10,614 bases of DNA, taken from assembly GCA_038233815.1 (NCBI GenBank), contig JBBSVE010000107.1:1-10614 (forward strand), in the 5' to 3' direction. The DNA comes from JBBSVE01 sp038233815 (GTDB lineage Bacteria > Pseudomonadota > Alphaproteobacteria > Rhodobacterales > Rhodobacteraceae). The notes beneath the pieces are model-generated. The model ran no database searches and was not told the origin of the DNA. It saw nothing but the letters and a program-made list of their open reading frames with translations. The translations under genes were made by a program, and so were the position numbers. This document shows positions 1 through 7,181 of this stretch, piece by piece; within the stretch, counting starts at the first letter, position 1, and every line of letters begins with the position of its first letter.

Positions 1-24
1 CATCGCGGTATCCGAACGTTCTGA
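1..24 (+). CDS. C-terminal tail of a truncated upstream gene (possible)
   Basis: The first seven codons in frame 1 read HRGIRTF and end in a TGA at 22-24, 15 bp before the permease start at 40. The close same-strand spacing fits an upstream partner gene of the amino acid transporter, such as a second permease or the binding protein. Seven residues cannot identify a family, and the open frame could also be chance. Confidence 0.35.
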   Translation, partial: HRGIRTF

Positions 25-39
25 GCCCGGGGCAGGCAC

Positions 40-714
40 GTGAATTTCGTCGACACATTCCTCAACTGGGACGTCATGGTCCGTGTCTTTCCCATGCTGG
101 TGAAAGGCATCTTCAACACCATCACCCTCGCGCTGACCGTGATCGTCGCGGGCGGTATCGTGGGGGTGGGCATCTGCCTCGTCCGGCTCTATGCGGTGCG
201 CCCGCTGCGCTGGCTGGCGATCGCGTGGGTCGACATCTTCCGGGCGCTGCCGCTTCTCGTCCTTTTGGTGCTGATCTACTATGCGCTGCCTTTCATGGGG
301 ATACGCCTGTCGTCCTTTGCTTCCGCCGCCACGGCGCTCGGCCTCGTCTTCTCGGCCTTCACGGCGGAGGTGTTCCGCGCCGGCATTCAGGCAATCCCCA
401 AGGGCCAGACCGAGGCCGCCGAAGCGCTGGGATTGCCGTTCCGCGTGACGATCCTGAAGGTGATCCTGCCGCAGGCGCTCAAGATCGCGATCCCGCCACA
501 CACCTCGAACGCGGTGGCCATTGCCAAGGACACGTCGCTGGCCTCCGTCGTGGCGATGCCGGACCTTCTGAAGCAGGCGACGGATGCGCAGGCGCTGACG
601 GCAAACCCCTCCCCCCTCATCGCGGCGGCGCTGATGTATCTGATTGTCCTGCTGCCCGCCGTCCGTCTCGTCTCAATTCTGGAGAACCGCTACCGCCGGG
701 ACCACCGGGAGTAA
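40..714 (+). CDS. Polar amino acid ABC transporter permease (HisM/GlnP type)
   Basis: Inner-membrane permease subunit of an amino acid ABC importer, 224 aa, the usual size for the HisMQ/GlnP family. Seen: an N-terminal hydrophobic segment after a VKGIFNTITLAL stretch (residues 21-32), a second segment with FRALPLLVLLVLIYY (67-81), the family block AEVFRAGIQAIPKGQTEAAE (109-128), which leads into the EAA cytoplasmic loop that contacts the ATPase, and a last membrane helix near residues 193-213 before a charged tail ending ENRYRRDHRE. The start is a GTG with only a weak purine stretch upstream. An internal ATG at 76 is the alternative but would remove the N-terminal residues usual before the first helix. 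The binding protein and ATPase of this system are not visible and probably lie to the left. The genes to the right belong to a different ABC family. Substrate unknown. Confidence 0.9.
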   Translation: MNFVDTFLNWDVMVRVFPMLVKGIFNTITLALTVIVAGGIVGVGICLVRLYAVRPLRWLAIAWVDIFRALPLLVLLVLIYYALPFMGIRLSSFASAATALGLVFSAFTAEVFRAGIQAIPKGQTEAAEALGLPFRVTILKVILPQALKIAIPPHTSNAVAIAKDTSLASVVAMPDLLKQATDAQALTANPSPLIAAALMYLIVLLPAVRLVSILENRYRRDHRE

Positions 715-730
715 GCCCCCCTTCCCCCGC

Positions 731-783
731 GCATCCGGGCATTGGCCTTGACCGGTCCCGCCGCCTGTCATTAAACCGGATGC
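731..783. repeat. 8-bp perfect inverted repeat flanking the candidate promoter
   Basis: GCATCCGG at 731-738 and its exact reverse complement CCGGATGC at 776-783 are spaced 37 bp apart. They bracket the candidate -35/-10 pair at 748-776, the right arm touching the last base of the -10. This could be two half-sites for a regulator or a long-loop RNA stem. An 8-bp match in GC-rich DNA may also be chance. Confidence 0.4.
748..776 (+). promoter_or_regulatory. Candidate sigma-70-type promoter for the NitT/TauT operon
   Basis: TTGACC at 748-753 (5 of 6 to the -35 consensus) is followed after exactly 17 bp by TTAAAC at 771-776 (3 of 6 to the -10 consensus). It lies in the 117 bp gap before the binding protein gene and points toward it. 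Weak -10 elements are common in high-GC alphaproteobacteria. Predicted by eye only. Confidence 0.45.
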
Positions 784-790
784 CTACGCT

Positions 791-806
791 GCCCCGCCCG
801 AGGGGC
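791..806 (+). other. Small hairpin in the leader of the binding protein gene
   Basis: GCCCC at 791-795 pairs with GGGGC at 802-806 across a 6-nt loop, between the candidate promoter and the Shine-Dalgarno GAGGAA at 819-824. There is no T-tract, so it is not an intrinsic terminator. It may just reflect base composition. Confidence 0.25.
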
Positions 807-831
807 CATCCCCCAGTCGAGGAACCCCGAG

Positions 832-1848
832 ATGAGCCATCCGACACGCCGTGCGACCCTCGCCCTCATCGGGGCCGCGCTGACCACGCCGTTCGTCGTG
901 CGCTCCGCCCGTGCGGGCACCGCCATTCAGGTTGGCGCCCTGCGCCTCACGAGCCACGCGCCGAGCTATCTGGCGCAGGCGCGCGGCTACTTCACCGACG
1001 CAGGGCTGGACGTCGGGTTCGACTATTTCGAGGCGGCGCAGCCGATGGCCGTGGCGATCGCCTCCGGCGACACGGGCTATGGCATGACGGCAATCTCAGG
1101 CGGTCTGATATCGCTCGCCGACAAGGGCGTGGCGAAGGTCATCGGTGGCGCGCTGGCGGAGGAGAAGGGCATCTCGGGGCAGAAGATCCTTGCCTCCAAC
1201 AAAGCCTATGACGCGGGACTGACCGATCCGTCCCATCTGGACGGCAAAACCTTCGGCATCACGCAGACCGGATCGTCGTTCCATTACATGGGTTCCAAGA
1301 TCGCGGCCAGGGAGGGGGCCACGCTCCATTTCAAGCCGTTGCAAAAGACCGGGGCGGTGATCGGCGCGATCAAGACGGGCCAGATCGACGCCTGGTCGAT
1401 CGCGCCCAACATCGCGGAGAACCTCTCCAGGGCCGGTGCCGTCCACATCATCGGCGAGGTGGCCGATTTCCTGCCCGACTATCAGGTCACGACCGTCTTC
1501 ACCTCCAAAAAGAACGCCGAAACGAATGTGGAGCAGACCAAGGCGTTCCTTGCGGCGCTGTCACGCGGCACGGCGGATTACAATGCGGCCCTCGTCGACG
1601 GCACCGCCGACGCGGCGGAAAAGGCGGCCGTCGTCAAGATCATCGCGGCCAGCGTCTATCCCGACATGCCGCCGGAGAAAGGGGCCGCCTCGGTTCTGTC
1701 CGGTGCGATGCGGATCAGCAAGGGCATGGCGCTGAACAAGGCCTCCGTGATGGACCAGATCGACTGGTTCAAGTCCGAGGGGCTGGTCAAGGACACCACC
1801 AGCTACGAAATGCTGGTCGACGAATCCTACGTCACCATCGTCGGCTGA
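832..1848 (+). CDS. ABC transporter substrate-binding protein, NitT/TauT (SsuA/ThiY-like) family
   Basis: Periplasmic binding protein of 338 aa, the usual length for the family. The N-terminus MSHPTRRATLALIGAALTTP has twin arginines at residues 6-7 followed by a hydrophobic stretch and an ARA site (26-28), so it looks like a Tat-type signal peptide cleaved near residue 28; Sec export is possible. The mature start, with VGALRLTSHAPSYLAQARGYF and then DAGLDV, is the classic opening of this fold, in which the ligand is bound between two lobes. Later blocks include LDGKTFGITQTGSSFHYMGS and AIKTGQIDAWSIAPN, matching the 'G..G......GEVDA' pattern of the family. The ATG at 832 is set by a good Shine-Dalgarno (GAGGAA, 819-824). 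Its ATPase and permease follow directly. Family members bind nitrate, sulfonates, taurine, thiamine precursors or aromatic acids; which applies here cannot be told. Confidence 0.88.
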   Translation: MSHPTRRATLALIGAALTTPFVVRSARAGTAIQVGALRLTSHAPSYLAQARGYFTDAGLDVGFDYFEAAQPMAVAIASGDTGYGMTAISGGLISLADKGVAKVIGGALAEEKGISGQKILASNKAYDAGLTDPSHLDGKTFGITQTGSSFHYMGSKIAAREGATLHFKPLQKTGAVIGAIKTGQIDAWSIAPNIAENLSRAGAVHIIGEVADFLPDYQVTTVFTSKKNAETNVEQTKAFLAALSRGTADYNAALVDGTADAAEKAAVVKIIAASVYPDMPPEKGAASVLSGAMRISKGMALNKASVMDQIDWFKSEGLVKDTTSYEMLVDESYVTIVG

Positions 1849-1870
1849 GCGGAGCGGCCCCGGCAGACGC

Positions 1871-2635
1871 ATGGAACTCCGGCTCTCAGGCGTGTCGCAC
1901 CGCTACGGCGAGGTGGAGGTGATCCGCGACGTCAGCCTGACGGTGCCCGAGGGCCGCATCGTCTGCATCGTCGGGCCTTCGGGCTGTGGCAAGTCCACGC
2001 TTTTGCGGTTTCTGGGCGGCCTGGAGCGTCCGATGCAGGGCGAGGTTCTCCAGATCGGGGCGCCGCCCGCCGACAGCATCAATCCGCTGACATACGTGTT
2101 TCAGGATTTTGCGCTGCTGCCGTGGCGCACGGTGGAGGGCAACATCTCGCTCATCCTGCATGACCATGGCATCCGGGGCCGGCGGGCGGAGGCGATCGTC
2201 GCCGACGTGCTGGCGCGCACCCGGCTCTCGGATTTTAGGAAGGCTCTGCCGCGGCAGCTTTCGGGCGGCATGAAGCAGCGCGTCGCCATCGCCCGCGCGC
2301 TCGCGGTGAACCCCGCCGTCCTTTTGATGGACGAGCCGCTGTCCGCGCTCGACAGCCAGACGCGGGAGTTGCTGATGGACGATCTGGTGGCGCTCTGGTC
2401 GCGGGCGCCCTTCACCGCCGTCTATGTCACGCACAATCTGACGGAGGCGGTTCGGCTCGGCCATCGCATCGTTGTGCTGTCGCGCCGCCCCGGGCAGGTC
2501 CGCGACGTGGTGGAGATCGACCTGCCGCTGGAAGAGCGTGCCGCGGGCCATGCCGACCTCGACCGGATGCAGCGTCATCTTTGGACCCTGATGCGCGACG
2601 AGGCTCAGGCCGCCGACAGGGAGCTTGCGATATGA
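1871..2635 (+). CDS. ABC transporter ATP-binding protein, NitT/TauT (SsuB/TauB-like) family
   Basis: Cytoplasmic ATPase subunit that powers the importer, 254 aa. All nucleotide-binding motifs are present: Walker A GPSGCGKST (residues 35-43), Q-loop glutamine 78 in the block VFQDFALLPW, whose LPW is typical of the nitrate/sulfonate/taurine ATPases, signature LSGGMKQR (130-137), Walker B VLLMDEP (150-156), D-loop SALD (158-161) and switch histidine 188 in YVTHNLTEAV. Nothing essential is missing, so it should be active. It starts 22 bp after the binding protein stop, with only a distant GGAG at 1851-1854 as ribosome site, suggesting translation linked to the gene before. Its stop overlaps the start of the permease gene (ATGA, 2632-2635). 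Confidence 0.95.
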   Translation: MELRLSGVSHRYGEVEVIRDVSLTVPEGRIVCIVGPSGCGKSTLLRFLGGLERPMQGEVLQIGAPPADSINPLTYVFQDFALLPWRTVEGNISLILHDHGIRGRRAEAIVADVLARTRLSDFRKALPRQLSGGMKQRVAIARALAVNPAVLLMDEPLSALDSQTRELLMDDLVALWSRAPFTAVYVTHNLTEAVRLGHRIVVLSRRPGQVRDVVEIDLPLEERAAGHADLDRMQRHLWTLMRDEAQAADRELAI

Positions 2636-3465
2636 CGGACGCAGCGGCTGCACCGAATTTCGCCTCCGGGGATGCACCGGGCGTCAGGCCGGTCCCGTTC
2701 CGGGGCGGGGGCTTTCGGCCATCCTCGCCGCGCTGGGTCGGTGTGCTCGTCTTCGTCGCACTGATCGGATTTCTGGAATGGGGCACGCGTGCGGGGGTCA
2801 TCTCCGCCCTGACGGTGCCACGTCCGTCCGACGTGTTCGCGACGCTGGTGGAGTTCGCGCGCTCCGGCGGGATGTGGCGGAACCTGGGGCCGTCGCTGAT
2901 GCGTCTGCTGGTCGGCGGCACGCTGGGCGCGCTGGCGGGGATCGGCGTGGGGCTGATGATCGGGCTTTTCTCGGTCGCGCGGGCCGGGCTGGTGCCGCTG
3001 GTGGCGGCGCTGTTCCCGATCCCGAAGATCGCGCTGCTGCCGCTCTTTGTAATCTGGTTCGGGATCGACGAATCCTCGAAATACGCGTTGATCGCGTTTG
3101 GAACCTTCACCCCCACGGTCGTCGCGACCTACGGCGCCGTCGACAACGTGGACCGCACCCTGATCCGCATGGGGCAAAGCTTCGGGCTGCGCTGGCACAC
3201 GATCGTGCTGCGGATCGTGCTGCCCGGCGCGATGCCCGGCATCCTGTCGGGCCTGCGCATCAGCCTTGCCATCGCGATCATCCTTCTGGTCGCGGCGGAG
3301 ATGCTGGGCGCAGAATACGGCATCGGCGCCTACATCCTGCAGGCCGGATCGCTCTACGATCTGGAGCGACTGTTCGCCGGGGTCACGATTCTGTCGCTGC
3401 TCGGCGTGTTGCTGTCGGGCGCCGTGGGCCTGCTGGAGCGACGTCTGCTCGCCTGGCGGTCCTGA
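2632..3465 (+). CDS. ABC transporter permease, NitT/TauT (SsuC-like) family
   Basis: Inner-membrane permease of the NitT/TauT-type importer, 277 aa from the chosen start. The open frame extends upstream to 2581, but the ATG at 2632 overlaps the ATPase stop in an ATGA and has a Shine-Dalgarno AGGGAG at 2618-2623, 8 bp away, so it is preferred. The first 35 or so residues are polar and rich in Pro and Gly. Then come a first helix (VGVLVFVALIGFLEW) and the typical TVPRPSDVFATL segment. The family block FPIPKIALLPLFVIWFGI and the EAA-type loop, with SFGLRWHTIVLRIVLPGAMP followed by GILSGLRISL, are clear. A VAAEMLGAEYGIG stretch near the C-terminus is also typical. It ends 15 bp before the 3' end of a tRNA gene on the opposite strand. 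Confidence 0.92.
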   Translation: MTDAAAAPNFASGDAPGVRPVPFRGGGFRPSSPRWVGVLVFVALIGFLEWGTRAGVISALTVPRPSDVFATLVEFARSGGMWRNLGPSLMRLLVGGTLGALAGIGVGLMIGLFSVARAGLVPLVAALFPIPKIALLPLFVIWFGIDESSKYALIAFGTFTPTVVATYGAVDNVDRTLIRMGQSFGLRWHTIVLRIVLPGAMPGILSGLRISLAIAIILLVAAEMLGAEYGIGAYILQAGSLYDLERLFAGVTILSLLGVLLSGAVGLLERRLLAWRS

Positions 3466-3480
3466 TGGACGGGAGGGAGT

Positions 3481-3556
<76 letters not shown>

Positions 3557-3565
3557 ACTGGCGCG

Positions 3566-3595
3566 GTAATTGGCGCACGGGTCGGAGCTTGTCAA
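3566..3595 (-). promoter_or_regulatory. Candidate promoter of tRNA-Ala
   Basis: On the minus strand a perfect -35 hexamer TTGACA (3595-3590) is followed after 18 bp by AATTAC (3571-3566), a weak -10. Transcription would start about 3-4 bp before the mature tRNA 5' end at 3556. The perfect -35 lies in the short gap between the gcvP stop and the tRNA, so the tRNA probably has its own promoter. The exact -10 is uncertain. Confidence 0.55.
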
Positions 3596-3617
3596 GATGC
3601 GGTGCGCGCCCGGACCG

Positions 3618-6455
3618 TCACTCCGCCGCCTCTGCGTAACTCTCCACCGGAGGGCAGGTGCAGATCAGGTTGCGGTCGCCAGAGACGTTGTCGACCCGGC
3701 CCACGGGGGGCCAGTATTTGTCCACCCGGAAGGCGCCGGGCGGGAAACAGCCCTGTTCGCGCGGATACTTCCGGGTCCAGTCCGCGACCAGATCCTCGAC
3801 CGTATGTGGGGCGTGGCGCAGGGGGCTGTCCGTAGCCGCAATCTCGCCCGCCTCCACCGCCGCGATTTCCGCGCGGATCGCCAGAAGCGCCGTGATGAAG
3901 CGGTCGATCTCGGCCTTGGTCTCGCTTTCCGTGGGCTCCACCATCAGCGTGCCGGAAACGGGCCAGCTCATCGTAGGTGCGTGGAAGCCGTTGTCGATCA
4001 GGCGCTTGGCGATATCCTCGACCGTGACGCCCGCTTCGGCGAAAGGCCGGGTGTCGATGATGCATTCATGCGCCACGCGGCCCCGGTTGCCCATGAACAG
4101 GATCTCGTATGCCCCGGCCAGCCGCGAGGCGATATAATTCGCGTTCAGGATCGCCACGCGGGTCGCCTGCGTCAGCCCCTCGCCGCCCATCATCAGGCAA
4201 TAGGCCCAGGATATCAGCAGGATCGAAGCCGAGCCGTAGGGCGTGGCCGACACCGGCCCTTCCGCCCCGCCAGTCTGCGGATGACCCGGCAGGAACGGCG
4301 CCAGATGCGCACCCACCCCGATCGGCCCCATCCCCGGACCGCCGCCGCCATGCGGGATCGCGAAGGTCTTGTGCAGGTTCAGGTGGCTCACGTCGCCGCC
4401 GATCCGTCCCGGTTTCACCAGACCCACCAGCGCGTTCATGTTCGCGCCGTCGATATAGACCTGCCCGCCGTGGGCATGGGTTATGTCGCAAACCTCGCGC
4501 ACCGTCTCCTCGAAGACGCCGTGGGTCGAAGGATAGGTGATCATGCAGGCCGCAAGCCGGTCGCCTGCCGCTTCCGCCTTGGCACGGAAATCCTCCACAT
4601 CCACATCGCCGTTGGGCGCGGATTTCACGACGACCACCTTCATCCCCGCCATTTGCGCGGAGGCCGGGTTCGTCCCGTGCGCCGAAGTGGGGATGAGGCA
4701 GATGTCGCGCGTATCGCCGTTTGCCCGGTGATAGGCGGCAATCGTCAGCAGCCCCGCATATTCCCCCTGCGCGCCGGAATTGGGCTGCATCGACATCGCG
4801 GCATAGCCGGTGATCTCGCACAGCTTCGCCGCCAGATCGTCGATGGCCTCGGCATAGCCCAGCGCCTGATCGGCGGGCACGAACGGATGGAGCGTGCCAA
4901 ACTCCGGCCAGGTCAGCGGCATCATCTCGGCCGCTGCATTCAGCTTCATCGTGCAGGAGCCGAGCGGGATCATCGCGCGGTCGAGCGCAAGATCGCGGTC
5001 CGACAGACGCCGCATGTAGCGCATCATCTCCGATTCTGCGCGGTTCATGTGGAACACGGGATGGGTGAGGTAGTCCGTTTCGCGCAGCAGGCTTTCGGGG
5101 AAGCCGAGGTAGGCGCGGTGGGGCGGCACCCCGTCGATCCCGAAAGCGCGCAGCACGCGGATCAGCACCCGCTCATCCGTGGTCTCGTCGAGCGATATCC
5201 CCACCCGGTCCGACCCGATCTTGCGGAAGTTCAGCCCCTCGGCCCGTGCGGCGGCGAGGATGCCCGCCTGCCCCACGCCCACCTCCACCGTCATCGTGTC
5301 GAAGAACGCATCCGGCGAGACGCGCGCCCCCGCCGCCTTCAGGGCGCGGGCAAGGCGGTTGGTCAGAAAATGCACCCGCTCGGCGATGGCGCGCAGCCCT
5401 TCGGGGCCATGGAAGACCGCGTAGAACCCCGCCATCACCGCCAGCAACGCCTGCGCGGTGCAGACGTTGGAGGTCGCCTTCTCGCGCCGGATATGCTGTT
5501 CGCGCGTTTGCAGCGACAGCCGGTAGGCCCGGTTGCCCCGCGCATCGACCGAAACGCCGACGATCCGCCCCGGCATCGACCGCTTGAGGTCATCGCGGCA
5601 CGACACGAAGGCCGCGTGCGGGCCACCATAGCCCATCGGCACCCCGAACCGCTGCGAGGAGCCGACCGCGATGTCGGCCCCCATCGCCCCCGGCTCCTTC
5701 AGGAGCGTCAGCGCCAAAAGGTCCGTCGCCACGATGGCGATGGCCTTCGCATCGTGCAGCGCCGCAATCGCATCCGTGAAATCGCGCACATGCCCCAGCG
5801 TGCCGGGATACTGGAAGATCGCGCCGAAGACCGCGCCCGCGTCGATCCCGTCCGGGTCGCCCACCTTGACTTCGATCCCCAGAGGCCGCGCCCGCGTGCG
5901 GATCACCGCAATGGTCTGGGGATGACAGCCCTCGTCCACGAAGAACGCGCCCGCCTTCGATTTCGCGGACCGCTGCGCCATCGTCATGGCCTCGGCAGCC
6001 GCCGTCGCCTCGTCCAGCAGGCTCGCGCCCGCGACCGGCAGGCCGGTGAGGTCCGCAATCATGGTCTGGAAATTCAGGAGCGCCTCCAGCCGCCCCTGCG
6101 CGATCTCGGGCTGATAGGGAGTGTAAGCGGTATACCACGCGGGGTTTTCGAGGATGTTCCTCTGGATCGCCGGCGGGGTGACGGTGCCGTAATAGCCCTG
6201 CCCGATCAGCGAGGTCATCACCCGGTTCTTCGCCCCCACCTCGCGCATCCGGGCCAGCAGCGCATGCTCCGTCAGCCCGGCCCAGCCGAGCGGCGTGTTC
6301 TGCCGGATCGAGGACGGGATCGTCTGGTCGATCAGCGCATCGAGGGACGGCGCCCCCACCGCCTCCAGCATCGCCTCCATCTCGGAGGGCGACGGCCCGA
6401 TGTGGCGGCGGTTGGCGAAATCGTAGGTGTCGTAGTCGGTGGGGGTGAAGGTCAT
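3618..6455 (-). CDS. gcvP: Glycine dehydrogenase (decarboxylating), P-protein of the glycine cleavage system
   Basis: PLP enzyme that decarboxylates glycine and passes the aminomethyl group to lipoylated GcvH; cytoplasmic. At 945 aa it is the single-chain form (E. coli 957 aa), with both the N-terminal half (about 1-435) and the catalytic C-terminal half, not the split P1/P2 form. Seen near the N-terminus: RHIGPSPSEMEAML, then LIGQGYYGTVTPPAIQRNIL and PYQPEIAQGRLEALLNFQT. In the C-terminal half: MIPLGSCTMKLNAAAEM, TYPSTHGVFEE, and NLHKTFAIPHGGGGPGMGP, where Lys696 (codon 4370-4368) is the expected PLP Schiff-base lysine. The ATG at 6455 has a Shine-Dalgarno GAGGA 4 bp upstream, within the end of the VOC gene, which stops 1 bp before this start. 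Last protein gene of the gcv operon. No intrinsic terminator is seen before the tRNA. Confidence 0.98.
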   Translation of the reverse strand: MTFTPTDYDTYDFANRRHIGPSPSEMEAMLEAVGAPSLDALIDQTIPSSIRQNTPLGWAGLTEHALLARMREVGAKNRVMTSLIGQGYYGTVTPPAIQRNILENPAWYTAYTPYQPEIAQGRLEALLNFQTMIADLTGLPVAGASLLDEATAAAEAMTMAQRSAKSKAGAFFVDEGCHPQTIAVIRTRARPLGIEVKVGDPDGIDAGAVFGAIFQYPGTLGHVRDFTDAIAALHDAKAIAIVATDLLALTLLKEPGAMGADIAVGSSQRFGVPMGYGGPHAAFVSCRDDLKRSMPGRIVGVSVDARGNRAYRLSLQTREQHIRREKATSNVCTAQALLAVMAGFYAVFHGPEGLRAIAERVHFLTNRLARALKAAGARVSPDAFFDTMTVEVGVGQAGILAAARAEGLNFRKIGSDRVGISLDETTDERVLIRVLRAFGIDGVPPHRAYLGFPESLLRETDYLTHPVFHMNRAESEMMRYMRRLSDRDLALDRAMIPLGSCTMKLNAAAEMMPLTWPEFGTLHPFVPADQALGYAEAIDDLAAKLCEITGYAAMSMQPNSGAQGEYAGLLTIAAYHRANGDTRDICLIPTSAHGTNPASAQMAGMKVVVVKSAPNGDVDVEDFRAKAEAAGDRLAACMITYPSTHGVFEETVREVCDITHAHGGQVYIDGANMNALVGLVKPGRIGGDVSHLNLHKTFAIPHGGGGPGMGPIGVGAHLAPFLPGHPQTGGAEGPVSATPYGSASILLISWAYCLMMGGEGLTQATRVAILNANYIASRLAGAYEILFMGNRGRVAHECIIDTRPFAEAGVTVEDIAKRLIDNGFHAPTMSWPVSGTLMVEPTESETKAEIDRFITALLAIRAEIAAVEAGEIAATDSPLRHAPHTVEDLVADWTRKYPREQGCFPPGAFRVDKYWPPVGRVDNVSGDRNLICTCPPVESYAEAAE

Positions 6456-6456
6456 C

Positions 6457-6813
6457 TCATCCTCGGATATGGCTCACGACGTTGATCAGGTTGCCTGCCG
6501 GGTCGCGCAGGTAGAAACGGCGGATGCCCCAGGGCTCGCTCACGGGGCCGTAGACAATCGCGGCTCCGGCATGGCGCACGGCAGCTTCCGCCGCCGCCAG
6601 ATCGTCCACCTCGATCGAGATCGCGGGGATGTCGGTCCCCGATCCCCCTTCAGAGGCCACTTGAAGTGCGACGGTCTGCGTCCCGTCCGCTTCCAGAAAC
6701 GCGATCCATCCCATGCCGGGCGGTTGGGTCAGACCGAACACCCCCGCATAGAACCCCGCGAGTGCTGCCGGATCGGGCGCCCGAAGGTTGGCCACGATCC
6801 GCTGCACCTTCAC
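6457..6813 (-). CDS. Small VOC-superfamily (glyoxalase/bleomycin-resistance fold) protein inside the gcv operon
   Basis: A 118-aa single-domain VOC protein of unknown function. Typical blocks are DPAALAGFYAGVFGL (residues 14-28), ISIEVDDLAAAEAAVRHAGA (65-84), the SEPWGIRRFYLRDPAGNLIN stretch (92-111) and the ending VVSHIRG. The positions that usually hold the metal ligands in glyoxalase-type enzymes appear not to be His, Gln or Glu: residues near Ile6-Ala8, Ile65-Ile67 and Asn111 stand there instead. It may therefore bind a ligand without catalysing metal-dependent chemistry; this is by eye and the alignment could be off. The start is a GTG in a GTGA overlap with the gcvH stop (6813-6810), and its TGA (6459-6457) lies 1 bp before the gcvP ATG. 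It is thus embedded in the glycine cleavage operon and probably translated by coupling. Confidence 0.85.
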   Translation of the reverse strand: MKVQRIVANLRAPDPAALAGFYAGVFGLTQPPGMGWIAFLEADGTQTVALQVASEGGSGTDIPAISIEVDDLAAAEAAVRHAGAAIVYGPVSEPWGIRRFYLRDPAGNLINVVSHIRG

Positions 6814-7169
6814 CCGATCATCTCGTTATATTCGTCCTCGCTCATGAAGCCGTCGAGCACGGACATGTCGTCGATCTTCAGCTTGAAGAACCATGCGTCC
6901 CCGGTCGGGTCGTCGTTGACGAGCGCGGGGGTGGCGACCAGCTTTTCGTTAATTTCCACGATTTCACCGTCCACCGGGGCGGAGATGTCGGAGGCGGCCT
7001 TGACGCTTTCGATCACCACGACCTCATCCCCGCTGGCGACCATCGTCTCCACCTCGGGGAGTTCGACGAACACCACGTCGCCCAACTGGGTCGCCGCATG
7101 TTCGGTAATGCCGACAACGACCAGATCGCCTTCGACGCGCAGCCATTCGTGATTCTCGGTGTATCTCAT
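6810..7169 (-). CDS. gcvH: Glycine cleavage system H protein (lipoyl carrier)
   Basis: Lipoylated shuttle protein that carries the aminomethyl group from GcvP to GcvT and is then reoxidised by dihydrolipoyl dehydrogenase. At 119 aa it is near the family norm (E. coli 129). Seen: the N-terminal YTENHEWLRVEGDLVVVGIT, then LGDVVFVELPEVE, and the lipoyl site VVVIESVKAASDISAPVDG with Lys57 as the modified lysine, followed by GEIVEIN and the C-terminal block GDAWFFKLKI. The ATG at 7169 has an AAGGA 9 bp upstream. It starts 12 bp after the gcvT stop and its TGA overlaps the GTG of the next gene by 4 bp. Everything needed for lipoylation at the usual site is present. Confidence 0.98.
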   Translation of the reverse strand: MRYTENHEWLRVEGDLVVVGITEHAATQLGDVVFVELPEVETMVASGDEVVVIESVKAASDISAPVDGEIVEINEKLVATPALVNDDPTGDAWFFKLKIDDMSVLDGFMSEDEYNEMIG

Positions 7170-7181
7170 TCGGAACGGTCC

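Noticed and set aside
2581..2631. N-terminal extension of the NitT/TauT permease into the ATPase gene.
   Set aside because: The ATG at 2632 overlaps the ATPase stop as ATGA with a well-placed AGGGAG, the usual arrangement of coupled transporter genes.
3570..6485. A 971-codon open frame on the plus strand, fully antisense to gcvP.
   Set aside because: It is a stop-free shadow frame caused by high GC codon use in gcvP. Its translation is rich in Arg, His, Pro and Gly with no recognisable domain, while gcvP on the other strand is a clear family member.
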